Positions 55,333 to 64,000 of a DNA stretch of 64,000 nucleotides are shown here, one piece after another. The DNA is from Mycoplana azooxidifex (GTDB lineage: Bacteria; Pseudomonadota; Alphaproteobacteria; Rhizobiales; Rhizobiaceae). Numbering within the stretch: the stretch's first letter is position 1; each line of letters opens with the position of its first letter. A program made the position numbers and the translations under genes. Below the pieces are notes generated by a model. The model was not told the origin of the DNA. It did no database searches and worked only from the letters and a program-made list of their open reading frames with translations. The stretch covers positions 186,001-250,000 of the forward strand of contig NZ_JACIEE010000001.1 in assembly GCF_014196765.1 (NCBI RefSeq). The letters are read 5' to 3'.

Positions 55333-56547
55333 ATGGCAAAGATCAAGGTCGCAAATCCGGTCGTCGAGCTCGACGGCGACGAGATGACCCGCATCATCTG
55401 GCAGTTCATCAAGGACAAGCTGATCCACCCCTACCTCGACGTCGACCTGGAATACTACGATCTCAGCGTCGAGAACCGGGACGCCACCGAGGACCAGGTG
55501 ACGATCGATGCCGCCAAGGCGATCAAGAAGCACGGCGTCGGCGTGAAGTGCGCGACCATCACCCCGGACGAGGGCCGCGTCGAGGAATTCAAGCTGAAGA
55601 AGATGTGGAAGTCGCCGAACGGCACGATCCGCAACATCCTCGGCGGCGTCATCTTCCGCGAGCCGATCATCTGCAAGAACGTGCCCCGCCTCGTGCCCGG
55701 CTGGACCAAGCCGATCATCGTCGGCCGCCACGCCTTCGGCGACCAGTACCGCGCCACCGACTTCAAGTTCCCCGGCAAGGGCAAGCTGACGATGAAGTTT
55801 GTCGGCGAGGACGGCAAGGAGATCGAATATGACGTGTTCGACGCCCCGTCGGCCGGCGTCGCCATGGGCATGTACAACCTCGACGATTCGATCACCGAAT
55901 TCGCCCGCGCCTCGCTGAACTACGGCCTGCAGCGTAAGGTGCCGGTGTATCTGTCGACCAAGAACACCATCCTCAAGATCTATGATGGCCGCTTCAAGGA
56001 CATCTTCCAGGAAGTGTTCGACAAGGAATTCGCGGAAAAATTCAAGGAAGCGAAGATCTGGTACGAGCACCGCCTGATCGACGACATGGTCGCCTCGGCG
56101 CTGAAGTGGTCCGGCGGCTATGTCTGGGCCTGCAAGAACTATGACGGCGACGTCCAGTCAGACATCGTAGCACAAGGCTTCGGCTCGCTCGGCCTGATGA
56201 CCTCGGTGCTGATGACACCTGACGGCCAGACGGTGGAAGCCGAAGCCGCCCACGGCACGGTCACCCGCCACTACCGCCAGCACCAGAAGGGCGAGGAGAC
56301 CTCGACCAACTCGATCGCCTCGATCTTCGCCTGGACCCGAGGCCTCGCGCACCGCGCCAAGCTCGACAACAATGCCGAGCTCGCCAGGTTCGCCGACACG
56401 CTGGAGAAGGTCTGCGTCGACACCGTCGAGGCCGGCTTCATGACCAAGGACCTGGCGCTCCTGATCGGCCCCGACCAGCCCTGGCTCTCCACCACCGGCT
56501 TCCTCGACAAGATCGACGAGAACCTGCAGAAAGCCATGGCGGCCTGA
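55333..56547 (+). CDS. icd: NADP-dependent isocitrate dehydrogenase
   Basis: TCA-cycle enzyme that oxidises and decarboxylates isocitrate to 2-oxoglutarate. It is the dimeric type II (eukaryote-like) form of 404 residues, with [30 protein letters not shown] and the metal-binding [16 protein letters not shown] segment. Typical of alphaproteobacteria. Followed by an intrinsic terminator at 56582-56612. Confidence 0.97.
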   Translation: MAKIKVANPVVELDGDEMTRIIWQFIKDKLIHPYLDVDLEYYDLSVENRDATEDQVTIDAAKAIKKHGVGVKCATITPDEGRVEEFKLKKMWKSPNGTIRNILGGVIFREPIICKNVPRLVPGWTKPIIVGRHAFGDQYRATDFKFPGKGKLTMKFVGEDGKEIEYDVFDAPSAGVAMGMYNLDDSITEFARASLNYGLQRKVPVYLSTKNTILKIYDGRFKDIFQEVFDKEFAEKFKEAKIWYEHRLIDDMVASALKWSGGYVWACKNYDGDVQSDIVAQGFGSLGLMTSVLMTPDGQTVEAEAAHGTVTRHYRQHQKGEETSTNSIASIFAWTRGLAHRAKLDNNAELARFADTLEKVCVDTVEAGFMTKDLALLIGPDQPWLSTTGFLDKIDENLQKAMAA

Positions 56548-56581
56548 TCGGCAGGGCAGATCGCCACAACGGCATCCGAAG

Positions 56582-56612
56582 GACCCGGCCTTGCGCCGGG
56601 TCTTTCTGTTTT
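56582..56612 (+). terminator. Intrinsic terminator of icd
   Basis: An 8-bp perfect stem (GACCCGGC, 56582-56589; GCCGGGTC, 56595-56602) with a 5-base loop, followed by TTTCTGTTTT. Confidence 0.85.
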
Positions 56613-56657
56613 CCGCCCGGGAAATTGGCCGCTCCCCATCTTGCGCGGCGAGCGATG

Positions 56658-56671
56658 CGGGTATATACCCG
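56658..56671. promoter_or_regulatory. MarR operator 1
   Basis: CGGGTATATACCCG is a perfect 14-base palindrome five bases before the MarR ATG. The same 12-base core GGGTATATACCC occurs again before the MFS gene. Its TATATA (56662-56667) could be the -10 element, with TTGCGC at 56641-56646 as -35 (15-base spacing), so a bound repressor would block its own promoter. Confidence 0.8.
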
Positions 56672-56675
56672 AGAC

Positions 56676-57077
56676 ATGCCGAACGATACGTGTCACTGTA
56701 TCCTGCTGCGCAAAGCCTCCCGCAAGGTCTCCTCCTACTACGACGAGGCCCTGGCGCCACTCGGCGTGAACATCGGCCAGTTCAGCCTGCTGAGGAACAT
56801 CAACCGCATGGCGCCGGTGTCGCTGACGGATCTCGCATCCCGGGTCGAACTCGACCGATCGACCGTCGGCCGCAACGCCAAGGTTCTCGAACGCATGGGG
56901 TTGATCGCGATCGGCCACGGCAAGGATCAGCGCGAGGCGATGCTGGTGGTCACCCAGACGGGACAGGCGACCCTCAAGCAGGGCGCGCCCCTCTGGGATG
57001 GCGTTCAGGACGATATCGAAGCCCGGCTGGGTCCGGACAAGACCAGGCAGTTGCAGGAACTGCTCGCAGCGCTTTAG
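56676..57077 (+). CDS. MarR-family transcriptional repressor
   Basis: A 133-residue winged-helix regulator. The DNA-binding part runs SLTDLASRVELDRSTVGRNAKVLERMGLI (wing and recognition helix region). Two cysteines sit near the N terminus in DTCHCILL (residues 6 and 8), a possible redox or metal site. The start MPNDTCH at 56676 matches related proteins; upstream in-frame starts would place the operator inside the coding sequence. It probably controls itself and the MFS gene 94 bases downstream. Confidence 0.9.
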   Translation: MPNDTCHCILLRKASRKVSSYYDEALAPLGVNIGQFSLLRNINRMAPVSLTDLASRVELDRSTVGRNAKVLERMGLIAIGHGKDQREAMLVVTQTGQATLKQGAPLWDGVQDDIEARLGPDKTRQLQELLAAL

Positions 57078-57092
57078 TTATTTGGCAAGAAA

Positions 57093-57106
57093 CGGGTATA
57101 TACCCC
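57093..57106. promoter_or_regulatory. MarR operator 2
   Basis: CGGGTATATACCCC contains the same perfect 12-base palindrome GGGTATATACCC (57094-57105) as operator 1. It lies 66 bases upstream of the MFS start, between a TTGGCA (57082-57087) and a GATAAA (57107-57112) that could serve as -35 and -10. Confidence 0.8.
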
Positions 57107-57114
57107 GATAAAAG

Positions 57115-57128
57115 CGGGCACTTACCCG
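57115..57128. promoter_or_regulatory. Degenerate third operator-like dyad
   Basis: CGGGCACTTACCCG keeps the outer CGGG/CCCG arms of the operator with a changed centre. It lies nine bases beyond operator 2 and may give cooperative binding. Confidence 0.4.
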
Positions 57129-57171
57129 TAAATTCCGCCCGCATACGGCGATCAGGAAAGGGACTTTGAAC

Positions 57172-58467
57172 ATGCTCTCCACAAGCCTAGCCAGATGGAT
57201 GGCCGGACGGAACCTTCACTACGGCTGGGTGGTCGCCGCGACCACGTTCCTGACCATGCTGGCGACCGCCGGCGCCATGGGCTCGGCCGGCGTGATGATA
57301 CAGCCGCTGCACCAGGAATTCGGATGGGACATCGCCGACATTTCCACCGCCATGGCGGTGCGGCTGGTGCTCTTCGGCCTGCTCGGCCCCTTTGCGGCCG
57401 CCTTCATGAACCATTTCGGCATCCGGCAGGTCGTCTCGACAGCACTTGCCCTGATCATGAGCGGCATTGTCGCATCCTTCTTCATGACGGAGGTCTGGCA
57501 ACTCCTGCTCCTGTGGGGCGTCGTGATCGGCGTCGGTACGGGGATGACGGCGCTGGTGTTGGGCGCGACCGTTGCCAGCCGCTGGTTCTCCAAGCGGCGC
57601 GGCCTCGTCGTCGGCCTGATGACGGCGAGCAACGCCACCGGCCAGCTCGTCTTCCTGCCGGCGCTCGCCGCCCTGACGGAAGCCTATGGCTGGCGCATGG
57701 CCCTGACGCTCACTGTGGCCGTCATCGCGCTCGCCATGGTGCTCGTCCTGCTCCTCATGCGCGACCATCCCGCCGATGTCGGCCTGCCCGCCTATGGCGA
57801 GACGGCGGTCGTCAAGCCGCCGAAGCAGGACCACAAGCTGCTCGCCACCCTCGCCTCGCCGCTCATCACCTTGAAGAGCGTCTCCGGCAATCCCGTCTTC
57901 TGGGTCCTGTTCGGCACCTTCTTCGTCTGCGGCCTGTCGACCAACGGCCTCATCCAGACCCACTGGATCTCGATCTGCGGCGATTTCGGCATGGCAGCGG
58001 TGACGGCCGCAGGTACGCTGGCCGTGATCGGCATCTTCGACTTCTTCGGCACGATCTTCGCCGGCTGGCTGTCCGACCGCTACGACAACCGCTTCCTGCT
58101 GTTCTGGTTCTACGGTCTGCGCGGCCTCTCGCTGATCTATCTCTCGTTCTCGGGCTTCAGCTTCGTCGAACTGTCGGTCTTCGCCGTCTTCTACGGCCTG
58201 GACTGGGTTGCGACGGTGCCGCCGACCGTGAAGCTCGCTGCAGAGAACTTCGGCCGTGAGAAGGCGGGCCTCGTCTTCGGCTGGGTCTTTGCTGGCCACC
58301 AACTGGGTGCCGCCACCGCCGCCTTCGGGGCCGGCTATTTCCGCAGCGACTTCAACACCTACATGCCGGCCCTCCAGATCGCCGGCGTGATGTGCATGCT
58401 TGCGGCGGTCTCGGTCCTGCTACTCAACCGGCCGGGTTCGGTGAAGCTGGCTCCGCAGGCCGGCTGA
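57172..58467 (+). CDS. MFS transporter under MarR control
   Basis: A 431-residue, 12-helix major-facilitator protein of the inner membrane. It has the loop after the second helix as MNHFGIRQ and the central GYW-like and LSDRYDNR motifs of the superfamily. Substrate is unknown; pairing with a MarR repressor suggests export of a toxic compound or uptake of an aromatic acid. The ATG at 57172 follows AGGAAAGGGAC. Its 3' end faces the sulfatase gene across a 63-base gap with a GC-rich hairpin. Confidence 0.85.
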   Translation: MLSTSLARWMAGRNLHYGWVVAATTFLTMLATAGAMGSAGVMIQPLHQEFGWDIADISTAMAVRLVLFGLLGPFAAAFMNHFGIRQVVSTALALIMSGIVASFFMTEVWQLLLLWGVVIGVGTGMTALVLGATVASRWFSKRRGLVVGLMTASNATGQLVFLPALAALTEAYGWRMALTLTVAVIALAMVLVLLLMRDHPADVGLPAYGETAVVKPPKQDHKLLATLASPLITLKSVSGNPVFWVLFGTFFVCGLSTNGLIQTHWISICGDFGMAAVTAAGTLAVIGIFDFFGTIFAGWLSDRYDNRFLLFWFYGLRGLSLIYLSFSGFSFVELSVFAVFYGLDWVATVPPTVKLAAENFGREKAGLVFGWVFAGHQLGAATAAFGAGYFRSDFNTYMPALQIAGVMCMLAAVSVLLLNRPGSVKLAPQAG

Positions 58468-58530
58468 CATCCCGCCGGCAGGAAGCCTCGAAACGGCAGG
58501 CGGCCGTGCGCCGCCCGCCTCCCCGGTCGA

Positions 58531-60210
<1,680 letters not shown>

Positions 60211-60587
60211 GTTTCACCCTCCTCCTGGGTTCGCGCAGGCAAAGACGTTCTCGGGCATGCCTAAGAATGCGAAATGGAGAGAAACTTTCGGAATACAGGC
60301 CCCGCCCGGGCCTATTCATGTCGCGTCCGAGACGTGCCGTCGGACCGCACGGAATTTACCACGAAACAATGCCCAGCAGCCAGCGCTCCGTGCGCGCGGC
60401 GACTATTACTCTGGATATCGCCGGGCGGCCGACAGCCACGCCGGCGCCCCATTGCATCGGTTGCCAGCGAACAGCAAATGCTGGCGGAGCACCGGCAATT
60501 TCAGTATAGCGCCTGCCAACACCTCCTCATAAAATGCATGTCTCGGGGTTGAAGCCTCGGCCACGCGCCCTATCATAGTCAGTCGAT
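60211..60587. other. 377-base intergenic region
   Basis: Between the divergent sulfatase and mfpsA genes. It holds the sulfatase ribosome-binding site (60212-60226) and a promoter-like pair before mfpsA. The centre is GC-rich, with short open frames lacking ribosome-binding sites or family resemblance. I see no RNA gene, repeat or mobile remnant. Confidence 0.6.
60549..60576 (+). promoter_or_regulatory. Probable promoter of mfpsA
   Basis: TTGAAG (60549-60554) and TATCAT (60571-60576) with a 16-base spacer. Transcription would start near 60583, only about five bases before the ATG, so the message may be almost leaderless; no ribosome-binding site is visible. Confidence 0.45.
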
Positions 60588-61925
60588 ATGACTGAAAAAA
60601 ATGAGACTGAAACCCTTCCACGAATAGCCCTCGTCTCGACGCACGGCTATGTTGCAGCTAATCCTCCGCTGGGCGCCGCCGATACAGGCGGACAGGTCGT
60701 CTATGTTCTGGAACTTGCCAAAAAACTTGGCCGTCTCGGATTTCTGGTAGACATATACACGCGGCAGTTCGAGGATCAGCCGCAGTTCGACGAGGTCGAT
60801 GACCGGGTCCGCGTCGTTCGCATCCCCTGCGGCGGCCGCGACTTCATTCCCAAGGAATACCTGCACACCCACCTGATGGCCTGGTGCGAGGCGGCAATCC
60901 GCTACATCAGGGCGAACAAGCTCGAGTATTTCTTCATCAACAGCCATTACTGGGACGCCGGCGTTGCCGGCCAGCGCCTGTCCGAGGCGCTGTCGGTGCC
61001 GCATATCCATACGCCGCACTCGCTCGGCATCTGGAAGAAGCGGCAGATGGAGACCGACTATCCGGACAAGGCCGACACCTTCGAGAGCGAGTTCAACTTC
61101 TCCGAACGCATCAAGCACGAGCTGATCGTCTATCGCAGCTGCAACCTCGTCATCGCCACGACGCCGATCCAGCTCGACATGCTGGTCAACGACTACGGGC
61201 TGAAGCCGGAACGGGTCCACATGATCCCGCCCGGCTATGACGACAACCGCTTCTTCCCCGTCTCGTCCGCTTCGCGCGAGATGGCGCGACAGCGCTTCGG
61301 CTTCCAGGGCAAGACCGTCCTGGCACTCGGCCGGCTTGCGACCAACAAGGGCTACGACCTGCTGATCGAGGGTTTCTCGGTGCTGGCCGAGCGGGAACCG
61401 GAAGCGCGCCTGCACCTTGCTGTCGGCGGCGAGACGCTCGACGAGCAGGAGACGGCCATCCTCGACCAGCTCAAGCAACTGGCACGCGATTGCGGGCTCG
61501 AGGACCGGATCGACTTCTCCGGCTTCGTCGCCGACGACGACCTGCCCGACTACTATCGCGCCGCCGACCTGTTCGTGCTTTCCAGCCGTTACGAGCCGTT
61601 CGGGATGACGGCGATCGAGGCGATGGCAAGCGGGACGCCTACGATCATCACCGTCCATGGCGGCCTGTTCCGCTCGGTCAGCTACGGCCGCCACGCGCTC
61701 TTTGCCGATCCGTTCGACAAGCATGATCTCGGCATCACCATGATGAAGCCGCTGAAGCATCCCCGCCTCTACAACCGCCTGTCGCGGATGGGAGCCCACA
61801 AGGCCCGCAGCCTGTTCACCTGGACGGGCATCGCCCAGCAACTCATCGCGCTCGTCGAAGGCCGGCCGATGCGCCAGGCGCTCGACTCCGACGACTGGGC
61901 CGAGCCGTGGAACGACGGGGATTGA
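60588..61925 (+). CDS. mfpsA: Mannosylfructose-phosphate synthase (GT4)
   Basis: Retaining glycosyltransferase of family GT4, 445 residues, close to sucrose-phosphate synthase. In Agrobacterium the orthologue transfers mannose from GDP-mannose to fructose-6-phosphate to make mannosylfructose-6-phosphate, precursor of a compatible solute. Seen here are GGQVVYVLELAKKLG, HTPHSLGIWKKRQM and the C-terminal SSRYEPFGMTAIEAMASGTP. The phosphatase gene follows four bases later, the known mfpsA-mfppA order. Sucrose-phosphate synthase is the alternative name. Confidence 0.85.
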   Translation: MTEKNETETLPRIALVSTHGYVAANPPLGAADTGGQVVYVLELAKKLGRLGFLVDIYTRQFEDQPQFDEVDDRVRVVRIPCGGRDFIPKEYLHTHLMAWCEAAIRYIRANKLEYFFINSHYWDAGVAGQRLSEALSVPHIHTPHSLGIWKKRQMETDYPDKADTFESEFNFSERIKHELIVYRSCNLVIATTPIQLDMLVNDYGLKPERVHMIPPGYDDNRFFPVSSASREMARQRFGFQGKTVLALGRLATNKGYDLLIEGFSVLAEREPEARLHLAVGGETLDEQETAILDQLKQLARDCGLEDRIDFSGFVADDDLPDYYRAADLFVLSSRYEPFGMTAIEAMASGTPTIITVHGGLFRSVSYGRHALFADPFDKHDLGITMMKPLKHPRLYNRLSRMGAHKARSLFTWTGIAQQLIALVEGRPMRQALDSDDWAEPWNDGD

Positions 61926-61929
61926 GACC

Positions 61930-62694
61930 GTGATCCGCCTCCTTTCCTCCGACCTGGACGGGACCCTGCTCGGCGACCGGCGGGCTACGCAACGCTTCCG
62001 CGCCTATTGGGAAGGGCTCAACCCCGCCACGTGCCCGTTCCTCGTCTACAACAGCGGTCGCCTGGTCGATGACATCGAGGCGCTGCTCGCCGTCTCTGAC
62101 CTGCCGCACCCCGACTTCGTCATCGGCGGAGTGGGGACGATGATCGGCCGGCTGGACGACGATCGGAAACGGCGTTTCGGCGCAACGCTGGGCGCGCCCT
62201 TCGACCGCGAGGCACTCATGCACGTGATGCGGCAGGTGGACGGTATCCGGCTGCAGGACGACGCTTTCCAGCATGCCCACAAGCTGAGTTGGCATCTGCA
62301 CGGCGCCGGCGACGAGCGCATCTCCGAACTGGAGGAGAGCCTGACCGAGGCCGGCATCGAGGCGCGTCTCGTCTATTCGAGCGACCGCGATCTCGACGTG
62401 CTGCCACGCACGGCGAACAAGGGCGCTGCCCTCGCATGGCTCTGCCGGGAACTCGCCATCGACCTCGCCGAGGTTGCAGTCGCCGGCGACACCGGCAACG
62501 ACCGCGACATGTTCACGCTGCCTTCCGTCCGCGGCATCGTGGTCGGCAACGCGCTGGACGAACTGCGGCGTCTTGCGGCGGACGAACCGCGCCACTATCA
62601 GGCCCGGCGCGCCTGCGCCGACGGCGTCATCGAGGGCCTGGAGCATTTCGCGGCACACGGGCGCACGACACCGACAAGGGCTGGCGGACGATAG
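61930..62694 (+). CDS. mfppA: Mannosylfructose-phosphate phosphatase (HAD)
   Basis: A 254-residue HAD-superfamily phosphatase of the sucrose-phosphatase type. Motifs are SSDLDGTLL (nucleophile and acid Asp), a conserved NSGR, and GDTGNDRDMF near the C terminus. It should release phosphate from mannosylfructose-6-phosphate made by the preceding enzyme. The start codon at 61930 is a GTG or ATG near the mfpsA stop, spacing four bases, so the pair is co-translated. Confidence 0.87.
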   Translation: MIRLLSSDLDGTLLGDRRATQRFRAYWEGLNPATCPFLVYNSGRLVDDIEALLAVSDLPHPDFVIGGVGTMIGRLDDDRKRRFGATLGAPFDREALMHVMRQVDGIRLQDDAFQHAHKLSWHLHGAGDERISELEESLTEAGIEARLVYSSDRDLDVLPRTANKGAALAWLCRELAIDLAEVAVAGDTGNDRDMFTLPSVRGIVVGNALDELRRLAADEPRHYQARRACADGVIEGLEHFAAHGRTTPTRAGGR

Positions 62695-62766
62695 GGTAGG
62701 CGACCGCCGGAAAAGGCACCACGCGGTGGTGGAGCCCCGGATCCGACCGCCGATGTTCCCGGAAAA

Positions 62767-64000
62767 CTACAGCGCTACGGATACGTTGGCGACGCCAGTA
62801 TTAGAATCGGCATCGCGCATGCGCCCGGCCACCTGCAGGAGGCTTTCGGCAGGCCCGGCTGCGCTGACCCGGTTTCGGCCCTCTGCCTTCGCCCGGTAGA
62901 GCGCGCAATCCGCAGCAGCTACCAGATTGTCGATGTCGCCGCCGCACAACAGCGCCGAGGCGACCCCGATGCTCACGCTCACCGAAATCAGGGCGCCGTA
63001 GTGGCCGATCGATAGCGCGGCGGTATCTTCCCGCAGCAGGTCGGCAAAGGCCACCGCCTCGTCGAGGTCCCGGTCGGGCACGAACAGCGCGAATTCCTCC
63101 CCGCCGAAGCGGCCGAAGACCATGCCGTCCTCCAGCCGCGCCGTCACCGCCGCAGCAAAGCGGCACAGCACCTTGTCGCCGGCCTGGTGGCCGTGGGTGT
63201 CGTTGACTGCCTTGAAGTGGTCGAGATCGAGCAGCATCAGCACCCCGCCCGGGTGCCGGGGCGAAAGGGCGCCGGCCGCCTCTGCCATGAACGCGCCCCG
63301 GTTGAGCACGCCCGTCAGCGCATCGGAACGCGCCGCCTGGCGGAACACGAACTCGCTGCGCTCCTTGAGAAGGATCAGGATGGAGACCGCGACGACCAGC
63401 GTATGCACGAAGATTTCCAGCGCAAACGCCGCAAACCAGAACGAGACGGCAGGACTACCGCCGTCGGAGACCGGCGCCAACAGGGCAAACGGGATGCGCG
63501 CCGAATAGAACACCGCATGCGTGGCGAGCAGCAGTGCGATCACCCGCCGCGACGGCAGGGCTTCTCGCCCGCGTCCGCGCAGCAGTTCACGCGCCATCGC
63601 CAGCGAGTAGGCCGAAACGATCACCGACATCAGGATGATCCGAAGGCTCATGTCGGCGGCGAACTGGTCGGAGAACGCATAGGCAGCGACCCAGGCGGCG
63701 GGTCCGGCCGCAATCGCCAGCCGCGAAACGCGCTGGTCGTCGAAAGCGCGAAAGCCGGCCCAGGTCAGGCTGTAACCGAGCGCCGCCAGCGCATTGCCGA
63801 GACCGATCGAGACCTCCGGCGCAAGAATGCCGCGCAAGCCGAGAAGCACGCTCGCAGCCGAACCGACCCACATCGCGACGCACCAGTAGCCGGTGGCAAC
63901 GGACTTGTGGCCGGCAAACCAATGGAAGGCCAGGAAAATGGCGACGACGAGCGTCGACAGGAAAGTGCAGACCATCAAGGTCGGCAGGCTGATCAGGTTG
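62767..64000 (-). CDS. Membrane-anchored diguanylate cyclase (GGDEF), 3' part
   Basis: Makes the second messenger cyclic di-GMP. About 410 residues are in view; the frame stays open to the right edge with further hydrophobic residues (NLISLPTLMVC), so the N terminus may lie outside. Six hydrophobic segments form a membrane sensor, followed by a GGDEF domain with the active-site motif RFGGEEFAL and a preceding LLDLDHFKAVNDTHGH. An inhibitory RXXD site is not evident. No EAL domain. Convergent with mfppA. Confidence 0.88.
   Translation of the reverse strand, partial: NLISLPTLMVCTFLSTLVVAIFLAFHWFAGHKSVATGYWCVAMWVGSAASVLLGLRGILAPEVSIGLGNALAALGYSLTWAGFRAFDDQRVSRLAIAAGPAAWVAAYAFSDQFAADMSLRIILMSVIVSAYSLAMARELLRGRGREALPSRRVIALLLATHAVFYSARIPFALLAPVSDGGSPAVSFWFAAFALEIFVHTLVVAVSILILLKERSEFVFRQAARSDALTGVLNRGAFMAEAAGALSPRHPGGVLMLLDLDHFKAVNDTHGHQAGDKVLCRFAAAVTARLEDGMVFGRFGGEEFALFVPDRDLDEAVAFADLLREDTAALSIGHYGALISVSVSIGVASALLCGGDIDNLVAAADCALYRAKAEGRNRVSAAGPAESLLQVAGRMRDADSNTGVANVSVAL

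Noticed and set aside
58499-58515. GGCGGC/GCCGCC hairpin between the MFS and sulfatase genes as a terminator
   Set aside because: No T tract on either side; may be chance in GC-rich DNA.

Overview
The window is a 64 kb chromosomal segment from a high-GC alphaproteobacterium, most likely of the family Rhizobiaceae (Rhizobium, Agrobacterium, Ensifer or Shinella type). This rests on gene content and order: an iscS-sufBCDS-DUF59-sufA cluster behind an Irr-type iron box, the ATP synthase zeta subunit, the mannosylfructose pair mfpsA-mfppA known from Agrobacterium, a RIME-like intergenic mosaic element, and a purC-purS-purQ-purL run followed by bolA and grxD. Nearly all of it is housekeeping. I see no rRNA, tRNA, CRISPR array, insertion sequence, integrase or phage gene.

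Layout. 1-2090: 3' part of gcvP. 2199-5816: a probably acquired protease/lipoprotein pair and a three-PAS histidine kinase. 5999-13039: the Fe-S assembly operon on the minus strand, with a dyad matching an Irr iron-control element and a possible RirA-type site in the shared upstream region. 13259-16858: a hydrolase, a small protein, anmK and tyrS. 16886-17017: RIME-like element. 17099-23352: a 1129-residue AsmA/YhdP-type envelope protein, a Bcp peroxiredoxin, a DUF455 gene broken by one frameshift in a C5 run, and an M23 peptidase. 23530-25482: RhlE-type helicase and Nudix hydrolase. 25490-31196: a seven-gene, tightly overlapping minus-strand operon (flavin reductase, MoxR/CoxD, CoxE, two XdhC halves, a MoCF-MobA/MocA fusion, a TfoX-N protein). 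It looks like a maturation cluster for a molybdenum hydroxylase that is not in the window.

31404-36942: a binding protein, an S58 peptidase, rpe, a secreted DUF2259-like protein, a membrane protein and purB. 37039-43810: ATPase zeta subunit, then purC, purS, a coiled-coil small protein, purQ, a lipoprotein, an ArsC-like protein, purL, bolA, a basic protein and grxD. 43892-48637: a Bcr/CflA-type transporter, an IMPase-family gene overlapping ttcA, glsA and rpsD. 48884-55052: a HerA/DUF87 ATPase, a 647-residue peptidoglycan-binding protein behind an AT-rich promoter, murI, trmJ and a secreted protein. 55333-58467: icd, then a MarR repressor and an MFS pump that share a 12-bp palindromic operator. 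58531-64000: a sulfatase, mfpsA-mfppA and the 3' part of a membrane GGDEF cyclase.

The parts most worth following up are the orphan molybdoenzyme-maturation operon with its TfoX-like member, the peptidoglycan protein with a divergent His/Cys L,D-transpeptidase-like motif, the trypsin-like protease paired with a lipoprotein, and the MarR/MFS operators. I found no clearly unprecedented system; most of the novelty is in uncharacterised proteins and in regulatory sites readable from the DNA. Start codons were chosen from ribosome-binding sites and family N termini where possible, and several chosen starts lie inside longer open frames.
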